Source of the DNA: Lachnospiraceae bacterium
Lineage (GTDB): Bacteria > Bacillota > Clostridia > Lachnospirales > Lachnospiraceae
Direction of reading: 5' to 3'
Assembly: GCA_017964055.1 (NCBI GenBank)
Contig: JAGCSS010000171.1
Coordinates: 1-8,815, forward strand
Length of the DNA: 8,815 nucleotides
Positions 1 to 6,582 of this stretch are shown in pieces; the first letter of the stretch is position 1, and every line of letters begins with the position of its first letter. The translations under genes and the position numbers were made by a program. The notes below the pieces were generated by a model. The model had not been told where the DNA came from. It searched no databases and saw nothing but the letters and a program-made list of their open reading frames with translations.

Positions 1-1605
1 CCGGAGACTAACGGATCTCTGCATATCGTTCACTGCAATGCGCTGGGCATAGATTTCCGAATGGCCCAGAAGATCCGCGGCATCTGCAATCTCCGTATGG
101 ATGACACGAACCCCGCGAAGGAGGATACCGAGTACGTTGTCAATATCCAGCAGGATATCCACTGGCTCGGCTTTGACTGGGGAGACCGCTTCTTCTACGG
201 TTCGGACTATTTTGACAAGGACTATGAGTTCGCGATCGAGCTGATCAAGAAGGGTCTGGCATATGTATGCGAGCTGACACCCGAGCAGTTCAAGGAATAC
301 AGGGGAGACACCTCGACACCCGCAAAGTCGCCTTACCGCGACAGGCCCATCGAGGAGAACCTCGCGCTGTTCGAGAAAATGAAGAACGGCGAAGTAGAGG
401 AAGGCAAGATGACGCTCCGCGCAAAGATCGACCTCGCGAGCGGCAATTTCAACATGCGCGATCCCGTTATCTACAGGATCAAATATATCAATCATCACCG
501 TCAGGGAACCAAGTGGTGCATTTTCCCGATGTACGATTTCGCTCATCCCATCCAGGACGCGCTCGAGGGCATCACTCACTCGCTCTGCTCACTGGAGTAC
601 GAGGATCACAGACCGCTCTACGACTGGGTAGTGAATAATGTTTCGATACCCTTCCACAAGCCCAGACAGATCGATTTCGCGCGTCTCGGCATCGACCACA
701 CCGTAATGAGCAAGAGAAAGCTGCGCCAGCTGGTCGAGGAGAAATACGTTTCAGGCTGGGACGATCCGAGAATGCCTACGCTTTGCGGCCTGCGCCGCAG
801 AGGCTATACCGCTAAGTCTATCAGGAATTTCTGCGAGACTATCGGCGTCAGCAAGAGCCCGAACGTTATCGAGTTCGCGGTGCTCGAGAGATGCTTAAGG
901 GACGATCTTAACCTTACCGCCGAGCGTACGATGGCGGTCATTCATCCCGTTAAGCTTACGGTCACGAATTATCCCGAAGGTCAGACCGAGGAATTCGAAG
1001 TCGAGAACAATCCCGCGGTTGAAGGATCCGGCACACATAAGATCACATTCTCGCGCCATCTGTGGATGGAGGAGGATGACTTCATGGAGGAGCCCATCCC
1101 GAAGTACAAGAGGATGTTCCCCGGCAACGAGGTCCGCTTAAAGGGCGCTTATCTCGTTACCTGCACGGGCTGCCGCAAGGATGAGAACGGCAAAGTAGTC
1201 GAGGTATTCTGCGAGTACGATCCCGAATCGCGCGGCGGAGATCCCGCGGACGGACGCAAGGTCAAGGGTGCTACGATCCACTGGGTTGACGAGGCTTCAT
1301 GCGTGGATGCGGAGGTTCGTCTCTACGACAATCTTTTCAGTGATCCCGAGCCCGACGGTCCTGACAAGAATTTCCTTGAAGCACTCAATCCCGAGAGCCT
1401 TACGGTTCTTACGGGCTGCAAGGTCGAGAAGGCCATGGTCGACATCGCAAAGGAGTTCGATAAGGCCGAAAACCGCACAGGCATCAATGCGCCGACGTTC
1501 CAGTTCATGCGCATAGGTTTCTTCTGCATGGATAACCGCGACAGCAGTGCGGATCATCTGGTATTCAACAGAAGCGTATCCTTAAAGGACAGCTTCAAAA
1601 AATAA
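1..1605 (+). CDS. glnS: Glutaminyl-tRNA synthetase, 5' end cut by the window
   Basis: Class I aminoacyl-tRNA synthetase that charges tRNA-Gln with glutamine in the cytoplasm. The frame is open from base 1, so the gene starts upstream; against the E. coli enzyme (HIGH near residue 40) about 30 N-terminal residues are missing. An ATG at 61 lies inside the catalytic domain, past the HIGH region, and is not the start. Visible motifs are CNLRMDDTNPAKED (from about base 85), KWCIFPMYDFAHP, EGITHSLCSLEYEDHRPLYDW, the KMSKS-equivalent MSKRK (706-720), then the anticodon-binding beta-barrels with DPADGRKVKG, VRLYDNLF and the terminal FNRSVSLKDSF. The end is a tandem stop, TAA TGA. Odd point: the HIGH signature reads HIVH (22-33), and neighbouring conserved residues also differ. 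Identity as GlnRS is firm; whether this copy is active is uncertain. Confidence 0.95.
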   Translation, partial: PETNGSLHIVHCNALGIDFRMAQKIRGICNLRMDDTNPAKEDTEYVVNIQQDIHWLGFDWGDRFFYGSDYFDKDYEFAIELIKKGLAYVCELTPEQFKEYRGDTSTPAKSPYRDRPIEENLALFEKMKNGEVEEGKMTLRAKIDLASGNFNMRDPVIYRIKYINHHRQGTKWCIFPMYDFAHPIQDALEGITHSLCSLEYEDHRPLYDWVVNNVSIPFHKPRQIDFARLGIDHTVMSKRKLRQLVEEKYVSGWDDPRMPTLCGLRRRGYTAKSIRNFCETIGVSKSPNVIEFAVLERCLRDDLNLTAERTMAVIHPVKLTVTNYPEGQTEEFEVENNPAVEGSGTHKITFSRHLWMEEDDFMEEPIPKYKRMFPGNEVRLKGAYLVTCTGCRKDENGKVVEVFCEYDPESRGGDPADGRKVKGATIHWVDEASCVDAEVRLYDNLFSDPEPDGPDKNFLEALNPESLTVLTGCKVEKAMVDIAKEFDKAENRTGINAPTFQFMRIGFFCMDNRDSSADHLVFNRSVSLKDSFKK

Positions 1606-1646
1606 TGATAACAGCGAGTTCGATATTGCGAAAATGGGGAGGGGTT

Positions 1647-1662
1647 AAGCACGTGTGTGCTT
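1647..1662 (+). other. Short stem-loop after glnS, weak terminator candidate
   Basis: AAGCAC and GTGCTT pair into a 6-bp stem around a GTGT loop, about 40 bases after the glnS stop. The sequence after it (GATTTCGTGCG) has only three T in a row, so it is a poor intrinsic terminator. A run of six T (1696-1701) follows further on, but without an adjacent GC-rich stem. Confidence 0.3.
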
Positions 1663-1716
1663 GATTTCGTGCGCCCATGATATCGGACCCGCTGATTTTT
1701 TGCGTGATAAGCGAAT

Positions 1717-1815
1717 ACCCTCCGCATGCGAAGCAGAGTACACACTTAAATGTATGCTGCAAGCCGAAGGCTTGTATGCATACATTTAGTTGGGACGGAA
1801 GCGCGAGCGGAGGGT
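1717..1815. repeat. Composite imperfect inverted repeat (REP/MITE-like or structured RNA)
   Basis: The outer arms ACCCTCCGC (1717-1725) and GCGGAGGGT (1807-1815) pair perfectly over 9 bp. After one A/A mismatch, TGCG (1727-1730) pairs with CGCG (1802-1805), including a T-G wobble. The region between holds the strong inner hairpin at 1747-1788. Nested symmetry of this sort in a noncoding gap suits a small nonautonomous repeat or a structured leader RNA. Which of these it is cannot be decided from one copy; no target-site duplication is obvious. Confidence 0.5.
1747..1788. repeat. Near-perfect long hairpin
   Basis: The left arm 1747-1765 pairs with the right arm 1769-1788 around a GAA loop. 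There are 19 pairs with one G-T wobble (1759/1775) and one bulged T (1777). The outer part is AT-rich (TAAATGTATGC) and the inner part is CAAGCC/GGCTTG. On the other strand the loop reads C(TTCG)G, a very stable RNA tetraloop. No T-tract follows on either strand, so it is not a typical terminator. Confidence 0.75.
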
Positions 1816-1833
1816 TGAGTGAACGTACATCGA

Positions 1834-1848
1834 GCGGACAACGTCCGC
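1834..1848. repeat. Short hairpin upstream of pheA
   Basis: GCGGAC (1834-1839) and GTCCGC (1843-1848) form a perfect 6-bp stem with an AAC loop, 22 bases upstream of the pheA ribosome binding site. It could belong to the 5' leader structure; its function is unknown. Confidence 0.5.
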
Positions 1849-1870
1849 GAGATGCGCGAGGGCATCAACA

Positions 1871-1877
1871 GGAAAGG
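1871..1877 (+). promoter_or_regulatory. Ribosome binding site that sets the pheA start
   Basis: GGAAAGG lies 6 bases before the ATG at 1884. It decides for that start over the ATG at 1677 in the same frame, which would add 69 residues translated from the intergenic repeat. Confidence 0.7.
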
Positions 1878-1883
1878 ACAACT

Positions 1884-2990
1884 ATGTCAGACAGAGAAAA
1901 TAAGATCGACCTCTTAAGAGACAGGATCGAAAAAATAGACGGCGAGATGGCGGCGCTCTTCGAGCAGAGAATGGAGTGCGCGGCCGAGATAGCGGCCTAC
2001 AAGCGCGAGAAGGGGCTCCCGATCCTAGATAAGGGCAGGGAAAAAGTCCTGATCGAGCGCAACACGGAGAAGCTCGTCAACCGCGAGTATGAACCGTATT
2101 ACCGTGAGTTTCTGACCGGCATGCTGGACATTTCCAAAAAATACCAGCATCGCCTTTCCGAGGGACTGCGCGTTGCGTACAGCGGTATCGAAGGGTCTTT
2201 TGCGAGTATCTGCGTGAGCAGGATATTCCCGGAGGCCATGCGCGTTCCGCACAAGTGCTTTGCCGATGCGTATCACGCCGTGAGCGCGGGCGAGTGCGAT
2301 CTGGCCGTGCTGCCGATCGAGAACAGCTTCGCCGGTGAGGTCGGACAGGTTGCGGACCTGATGTTTGACGGAGACCTGTTTATCAACGGAGTGTACGAGC
2401 TGCCCGTTTCACAGTGCCTGCTGGGAGTTCCCGGAGCTACGGTGGATTCGATAAAGACAGTCATCAGCCATCCTCAGGCGCTCGACCAGTGCGCGGGATT
2501 CATCCGAAAGCACGGATATGAGGTCATTTCGGCCGAGAATACGGCCAGAGCCGCAAAGCAGGTTGCCGACAGGGGAGACATTACGGTCGGTTCGATCGCA
2601 TCGAGCGAGAACGCCGAGCTGTACGGGCTCAGCATCATTGACCACGACATCAACGAGAGCGCGCAGAATACCACGCGTTTCGCGGTTTTCTCAAAGAGCG
2701 CCGATTCGATGAAAAATGACGACGAATACAGTACGTTCATCCTGATGTTCACGATCAGGAACGAGGCCGGAACGCTCGCCGAGACACTTTCGATCCTCGG
2801 CAGATACGGCTACAGCATGCGCGTTATCAGGAGCCGGCCGTTAAAGGACCGCAACTGGCAGTACTATTTCTACACCGAGGTAGAGGGAAGATTAAGCTCC
2901 GAAAACGGGGAAAAGATGCTGGCCGATCTGAAAAAGAACTGCGAGTTTTTCAAGATTTTGGGAACATATAAGCCCGGAATGCGCGTGTGA
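1884..2990 (+). CDS. pheA: Bifunctional chorismate mutase / prephenate dehydratase (P-protein)
   Basis: Converts chorismate to prephenate and then to phenylpyruvate, the committed route to phenylalanine. It has 368 residues in three domains. Residues ~1-90 are an AroQ-type chorismate mutase with every E. coli active-site residue shifted by one: R12, R29, K40, D49, R52, E53, S84 and Q88. Residues ~95-270 are prephenate dehydratase, with LPIENSFAGEVGQVADL, SHPQALDQC and the catalytic TTRF motif (263-266). Residues ~283-368 are an ACT domain that would bind phenylalanine for feedback control. In the ACT domain the usual ESRP motif reads RSRP (316-319) and the GAL motif reads GTL (296-298), so inhibition by phenylalanine could differ from E. 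coli, or this may be normal in the clade. It is the first gene of the aromatic operon and ends at TGA, 33 bases before aroB. Confidence 0.96.
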   Translation: MSDRENKIDLLRDRIEKIDGEMAALFEQRMECAAEIAAYKREKGLPILDKGREKVLIERNTEKLVNREYEPYYREFLTGMLDISKKYQHRLSEGLRVAYSGIEGSFASICVSRIFPEAMRVPHKCFADAYHAVSAGECDLAVLPIENSFAGEVGQVADLMFDGDLFINGVYELPVSQCLLGVPGATVDSIKTVISHPQALDQCAGFIRKHGYEVISAENTARAAKQVADRGDITVGSIASSENAELYGLSIIDHDINESAQNTTRFAVFSKSADSMKNDDEYSTFILMFTIRNEAGTLAETLSILGRYGYSMRVIRSRPLKDRNWQYYFYTEVEGRLSSENGEKMLADLKKNCEFFKILGTYKPGMRV

Positions 2991-3010
2991 GCGACGTTCG
3001 GGCCGGTGAA

Positions 3011-3016
3011 AGGCGG
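3011..3016 (+). promoter_or_regulatory. Ribosome binding site that sets the aroB start
   Basis: AGGCGG ends 7 bases before the GTG at 3024. The other in-frame GTG at 3006 has no purine-rich site before it, and its extra six residues match nothing at the start of AroB proteins. Confidence 0.6.
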
Positions 3017-3023
3017 TAAGTTA

Positions 3024-4037
3024 GTGGAGACGATCAGAGTTAATATACCGGGACATGAATACGACATCCGGATCGAACGCGGGATACTTAAAAAAATCGG
3101 CGAAGAATGCGACTTTAACCGCCGCGTGCTGGTCGTGACCGATAAAGGCGTCCCGCGAGAATATGCCGAAACGGTTGCCGCACAGGCAAAGCAGGCAGTC
3201 ATAGCAGTGATCGACGGAGGAGAGGAAGGCAAGACGCTCGACGCGTTTGCCAGACTGCAGCAGGTTATGCTGGACAACAGTTTTTCCCGCAAGGACTGCG
3301 TTGCTGCGGTCGGAGGCGGAGTAGTCGGCGATGTAGCGGCCTTCGCGGCGTCCTGCTATATGCGCGGGATACAGTTTTACAATATCCCAACGACCGTGCT
3401 CTCACAGGTGGATTCCTCGATAGGCGGCAAGACAGGGGTGAATTTCGGAGGAGTTAAAAATATCGTCGGAAGTTTTTACCAGCCCTCGAAGGTCATCATC
3501 GACCCAGAGGTGCTCTCATCACTTGACCGCAGGCAGCAGGTTAATGGCTTTGCGGAGGCGATCAAGATGGCGCTCACCTTTGACGCAAAACTGTTTGAGG
3601 ACATTGAAGCGATGGACGCGTCGGATGACATGATGCCGTATATCGTAAGGGCCATAGACATCAAGAGACGCGTTGTCGAAGAGGATGAAAAAGAGGCGGG
3701 GCTCCGCAAGGTCCTTAATTTCGGACATACATTGGGGCACGGGATCGAGGTTTCGTGCGGAGGACGGCTGCTTCACGGCGAATGCGTTGCGGCGGGCATG
3801 ACGGCGATGTGCGCGCCCGAAGTGAGAGATAGACTCGGCGCGGTGCTTCGCAAATTCGGGCTTCCCGAATCGGCGGATTTTGACCTTGAGCATGCGGCGG
3901 CAGCCGTATCGCATGATAAAAAGGGCAACGGCAGAGTGATATCTTCGATATATGTGCCCGAAGTCGGCAGCTTTGAGATCAGGGACATGTCGCCCGAAGA
4001 GGCAAGGGAGCGGCTGGAGCTGATCCTGCGCAAATAA
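3024..4037 (+). CDS. aroB: 3-dehydroquinate synthase
   Basis: NAD- and divalent-metal-dependent enzyme that cyclises DAHP to 3-dehydroquinate, the second step of the shikimate pathway. From GTG 3024 it has 337 residues, slightly short for the family (about 350-360). NAD site GGGVVGD is at 97-103. The core signature PTTVLSQVDSSIGGKTGVN is at 122-140, followed by KNIVGSFYQP (145-154). The metal ligands are E178 in GFAEAIK, H235 in NFGHTLGHG and H251 in LLHGE. Lysines in the SHDKKGNGR segment (296-304) match the conserved late region. All key residues are present, so it should be active. The GTG start has a good ribosome site; GTG 3006 is the alternative and gives 343 residues. It lies between pheA and aroC, on the same transcript by spacing. 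Confidence 0.95.
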   Translation: METIRVNIPGHEYDIRIERGILKKIGEECDFNRRVLVVTDKGVPREYAETVAAQAKQAVIAVIDGGEEGKTLDAFARLQQVMLDNSFSRKDCVAAVGGGVVGDVAAFAASCYMRGIQFYNIPTTVLSQVDSSIGGKTGVNFGGVKNIVGSFYQPSKVIIDPEVLSSLDRRQQVNGFAEAIKMALTFDAKLFEDIEAMDASDDMMPYIVRAIDIKRRVVEEDEKEAGLRKVLNFGHTLGHGIEVSCGGRLLHGECVAAGMTAMCAPEVRDRLGAVLRKFGLPESADFDLEHAAAAVSHDKKGNGRVISSIYVPEVGSFEIRDMSPEEARERLELILRK

Positions 4038-4103
4038 AAGCGTATAAAGTCGGAAGCTTAAGATAAGAGCCTGCGGACAGGATCGAAGAAACGGGAGAAT
4101 ACG

Positions 4104-5207
4104 ATGAAAAACAGCTTTGGACAAAACATGCAGATAACTCTGTTCGGCGAGAGCCACGGTCCTTACATCGGAGCGGTTCTCGACTGATTGGCGCCGGGAA
4201 TCGCTGTGGATGAGGGCTTCAGCGCGTCGCAGCTGACGCTTCGGAGACCGGCGGGTAAGATTTCCACGGCGCGTGTCGAGGCGGATGAATTTATAATCGC
4301 GAGCGGAGTATTTAACGGGAAAACTACGGGTACGCCCCTGTGCATACTGATCCCGAATACGGCGCAGCACAGCACGGACTACGAGAACGCGCCGAGGATC
4401 GCGAGACCCGGACACGCCGACTACACCGCGCAGTGCAAATACCACGGATACGAGGATTTCCGCGGGGGCGGACATTTCAGCGGCAGGATCACCGCGGCGC
4501 TGGTCGCGGCGGGAGCGGTCGTTATCCCCGCGCTTAGGGCAAAAGGCATAAAGCTCGGCACGCATATCGCGAGCCTGCACAGGATAGAGGACAGGGCTTT
4601 CGGGGATATCGCCGCGGATATCGATACGCTCAATTCGTCCGCATTTGCGGTACTCGATAGCGAGGCCGCGGAGCAGATGAAGAAGGCAGCCGAAGAAGCG
4701 GCTGAAGCCGGCGACAGCGTGGGCGGCGTTCTGGAGACTGCGGTGACCGGACTCCCTGCAGGAGTCGGTGAGCCCTGGTTTGACACGCTTGAAGGCGTGC
4801 TCTCGCATGCGTTGTACAGCATCCCCGCGATCAAGGGCGTGCAGTTCGGCGCGGGCTTTGATCTGGCGGACGGTTTCGGCAGCGAGTTCAACGATCCCCT
4901 GCGCAATGAAGACGGCAGGATCATAACGCTTACAAACAACAACGGCGGAATAAACGGCGGCATCACGAACGGAATGCCCGTGATGTTCAGATGCGCGGTA
5001 AAGCCCACACCTTCGATCTATTCGGAGCAGAAGAGCATAGACCTGAAAACGCTGGAAAACGCGGACCTGCAGATAAAGGGAAGGCACGACCCTTCGATCA
5101 TTCACCGCGCGAGAGTCGTGGTCGACAGTATGACCGCGCTCGTGCTGTACGATGTGCTGAGCGGGAGATACGGTACAGACTGGTTTTGCGGTAGGTCGGC
5201 CGACTGA
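4104..5207 (+). pseudogene. aroC: Chorismate synthase interrupted by in-frame TGA at codon 28
   Basis: Chorismate synthase uses reduced FMN to convert EPSP to chorismate, the branch point for Phe, Tyr and Trp. The start ATG 4104 has GGGAG (4093-4097) 6 bases before it. The first 27 residues are classical, with FGESHG at 14-19 and His18 matching the catalytic histidine. Codon 28 is then TGA (4185-4187) where the family has the Gly of DGL(A/P)xG; the same frame continues with LAPGI and stays intact to the natural end. Later motifs are RPGHADYTAQ (second catalytic His, ~104), RGGGHFSGR (~120-128), NNNGGINGGITNGMP, KPTPSI and GRHDPSI. Full length would be 367 positions, normal for AroC. A TTG directly after the stop (4188) could start a 339-residue product, but that lacks FGESHG and should be inactive. 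Identity is certain; whether it is a pseudogene, a sequencing error or read through is open. Confidence 0.9.
4185..4187 (+). other. In-frame TGA at a conserved glycine codon of aroC
   Basis: The codons run GTT CTC GAC TGA TTG GCG CCG GGA, giving VLD-stop-LAPG against the family pattern (V/I)(I/L)DGLxxG. One G-to-T change from GGA explains it. The reading frame is the same on both sides, so there is no indel. Confidence 0.95.
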
Positions 5208-5254
5208 GCCGGCTGATCGCAGCAGAGAACATAACGGTTTGGGGACAGAAGGAT

Positions 5255-6016
5255 ATGCAGTACGGATTGATAGGTGAGAAGCTCGGACACAGCATTTCCG
5301 CCGAGATACACGGCAGGATCGGACTGTATCCGTATGAGATTTGTGAGATACCGCAGGACGGGCTCGACGCGTTCATGCGGGCAAAGGATTTTTGCGGGAT
5401 CAATGTGACGATCCCCTACAAGGAAAGAGTGATACCCTATCTCGATCACGTGGACGAAAGGGCTGCCGCTATCGGCGCGGTCAATACGGTCGTGAACCGG
5501 GACGGAGTGCTGTACGGGTACAATACGGATTTCACGGGACTTCGGAACCTCATGCTGAACGAGGGGCACGACTACAGCGGTAGTACGATCCTGATATTCG
5601 GCACGGGAGGCACCTCAAAGACAGCGCGCGCGGTTTGCACCGCTCTGGGCGCGGCGGTGATCAAAAACGTCAGCCGCAGCGGAAAAGACGGCGCGATAAC
5701 TTATGATGAGGCCTACGCCGGGTTTAAGGAGGCGGATTATATCGTTAATGCGACGCCTGTCGGAATGTATCCGAAAACAGATGCAGCGCCTGCGGATATT
5801 TCCCGATTTGACAGCCTTAAGGGCGTGATCGATGTCATCGCGAATCCGCGCGAGACTCTGCTCATGCGGCAGGCCAGGGAAAGAGGCATACCTGCGGTCG
5901 GAGGACTCAGGATGCTGGTGCGTCAGGCAGTTGCGGCCGCGGAGTATTTCTCGGGACAGCGGATTGATGAGGAAAGGGCCGAGGAGATCACGCGGTATTT
6001 CCTGGAGAGAGCATAA
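5255..6016 (+). CDS. aroE: Shikimate dehydrogenase
   Basis: Reduces 3-dehydroshikimate to shikimate, normally with NADPH. It has 253 residues, at the short end of the family (about 270). The N-terminal substrate domain has GEKLGHSIS (7-15), NVTIPYKE (50-57) with catalytic K56, GAVNT (74-78) and YNTDF (89-93) with catalytic D92. The Rossmann domain has FGTGGTSKTA (115-124) and a basic SRSGK stretch (140-144) after strand 2 that suits NADPH. NATPVGM (165-171) and GGLRMLVRQA (216-225) complete the signature. The usual SPxxHN segment reads SAEIHG, a mild deviation. Before ATG 5255, GGGGACAGAAGGAT offers two Shine-Dalgarno options: GGGG (5241-5244) is well spaced and AGAAGG (5247-5252) is very close. 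It follows aroC after 47 bases. Confidence 0.95.
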   Translation: MQYGLIGEKLGHSISAEIHGRIGLYPYEICEIPQDGLDAFMRAKDFCGINVTIPYKERVIPYLDHVDERAAAIGAVNTVVNRDGVLYGYNTDFTGLRNLMLNEGHDYSGSTILIFGTGGTSKTARAVCTALGAAVIKNVSRSGKDGAITYDEAYAGFKEADYIVNATPVGMYPKTDAAPADISRFDSLKGVIDVIANPRETLLMRQARERGIPAVGGLRMLVRQAVAAAEYFSGQRIDEERAEEITRYFLERA

Positions 6017-6068
6017 CCCGGGAGGCGGCAAAGAGCCGGGTAATCCGGCAAATCGGTACCGGATTTAC
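6016..6068. repeat. Two tandem stem-loops in the aroE-aroQ gap
   Basis: ACCCGG (6016-6021) pairs with CCGGGT (6036-6041). Immediately after, GTAATCCGG (6040-6048) pairs with CCGGATTTAC (6059-6068) over 9 bp with one bulged T. They share two bases, so they may compete. No T-run follows, which argues against a terminator; they could affect mRNA processing or stability between the two genes. Confidence 0.4.
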
Positions 6069-6103
6069 AGGACAGAGATTATACGGGAGAAAGAATGCGG
6101 AAC

Positions 6104-6110
6104 GGAGGAG
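6104..6110 (+). promoter_or_regulatory. Strong ribosome binding site that sets the aroQ start
   Basis: GGAGGAG ends 2 bases before ATG 6113, with the GGAGG core 4 bases away. It favours 6113 over the in-frame ATG at 6095, which would add MRNGGA; the family starts directly with the strand leading into INGPNLN. A weaker GGAG (6086-6089) before 6095 keeps that start possible. Confidence 0.6.
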
Positions 6111-6112
6111 CT

Positions 6113-6559
6113 ATGAGAATAAAGGTTATCAACGGACCGAACCTGAACATGCTCGGCATCAGGGAGCCGGGTATTTACGGCAGTGAGAGCTATGGAGCTC
6201 TGTGCGCGATGATAAATGAGCACTGTGAAAAGCTCGGTATAGAGGTTGAGCTGCAGCAGAGCAACCACGAGGGCGACCTCGTCGATTATATTCAGCAGTC
6301 ATACGGCTGCATCGACGGCATCGTGATCAATCCGGGCGCATATACGCATACGAGCATCGCGATCCTGGACGCGGCCAAGGCGGTCGGCATCCCGATGATC
6401 GAGGTTCATATCTCGGATGTGGCGAGCCGCGAGGATTTCAGGCAGGTAAGCTTCATCCGCGCCGCATGCGAGAAAACTGTCACCGGTCACGGACTGCAGG
6501 GTTATATCGAGGCGATCGACTATTTGTTTGAAAAGTATGGAAAACAAAACGATACATAA
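6113..6559 (+). CDS. aroQ: Type II 3-dehydroquinate dehydratase
   Basis: Dehydrates 3-dehydroquinate to 3-dehydroshikimate by the type II (anti elimination) mechanism, working as a dodecamer of small flavodoxin-like subunits. From ATG 6113 it has 148 residues, exactly the family size. INGPNLNMLG (6-15) is followed by REPGIYG (17-23) with the catalytic R17 and Y22 on the flexible lid. QSNHEGDLVDYIQ (49-61), INPGAYTHTS (72-81), EVHIS (97-101) with H99, and SREDFRQVS (105-113) complete the active site; GHGLQGY (125-131) is the usual C-terminal motif. The common HxSN reads HISD (99-102), a small deviation. It lies between aroE, whose substrate it makes, and aroA. Confidence 0.95.
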   Translation: MRIKVINGPNLNMLGIREPGIYGSESYGALCAMINEHCEKLGIEVELQQSNHEGDLVDYIQQSYGCIDGIVINPGAYTHTSIAILDAAKAVGIPMIEVHISDVASREDFRQVSFIRAACEKTVTGHGLQGYIEAIDYLFEKYGKQNDT

Positions 6560-6582
6560 GTATTATTAATGGCGGAGATAAG

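Larger units (their letters stand above)
1606..1883. other. glnS-pheA intergenic region rich in hairpins
   Basis: A 278-base noncoding gap, the longest in the window, between glnS and the aromatic operon. It holds a small stem-loop (1647-1662), a composite inverted repeat (1717-1815) with a strong inner hairpin (1747-1788), and a last short hairpin (1834-1848) just before the pheA ribosome binding site. The operon promoter presumably lies here, but I could not pick convincing -35 and -10 boxes. I see no T-box consensus (AGGGTGGNACCGCG) and no leader peptide rich in Phe or Tyr codons. The pheA frame stays open back to 1677, but that extension crosses the repeat and has no chorismate mutase likeness. 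Confidence 0.7.

Noticed and set aside
1789..1815. T-box antiterminator resemblance in GGGACGGAAGCGCG
   Set aside because: It does not match AGGGTGGNACCGCG, and no specifier stem or terminator pairing was found.
1677..1883. N-terminal extension of PheA from ATG 1677
   Set aside because: The extension translates the inverted repeat, has no ribosome site, and AroQ-type proteins start close to ATG 1884.
4185..4240. Selenocysteine insertion at the aroC TGA
   Set aside because: The family has glycine here, not a redox cysteine, and no clear bacterial SECIS-type hairpin follows at the right distance.
3519..5105. 528-codon open frame on the minus strand across aroB and aroC
   Set aside because: It lies antisense to two well-defined genes, is Arg-rich without recognisable motifs, and is what GC-rich codon use produces on the opposite strand.
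4188..5207. aroC as an intact gene starting at TTG 4188
   Set aside because: It would lack the FGESHG active-site segment, has no well-placed ribosome site, and the true start with a good site exists at 4104.
4075..6075. Recurrent GGACAG upstream of aroC, aroE and aroQ
   Set aside because: The hexamer also occurs inside genes (for example near 5953 and 7264) and its spacing to each start varies, so it looks like chance.
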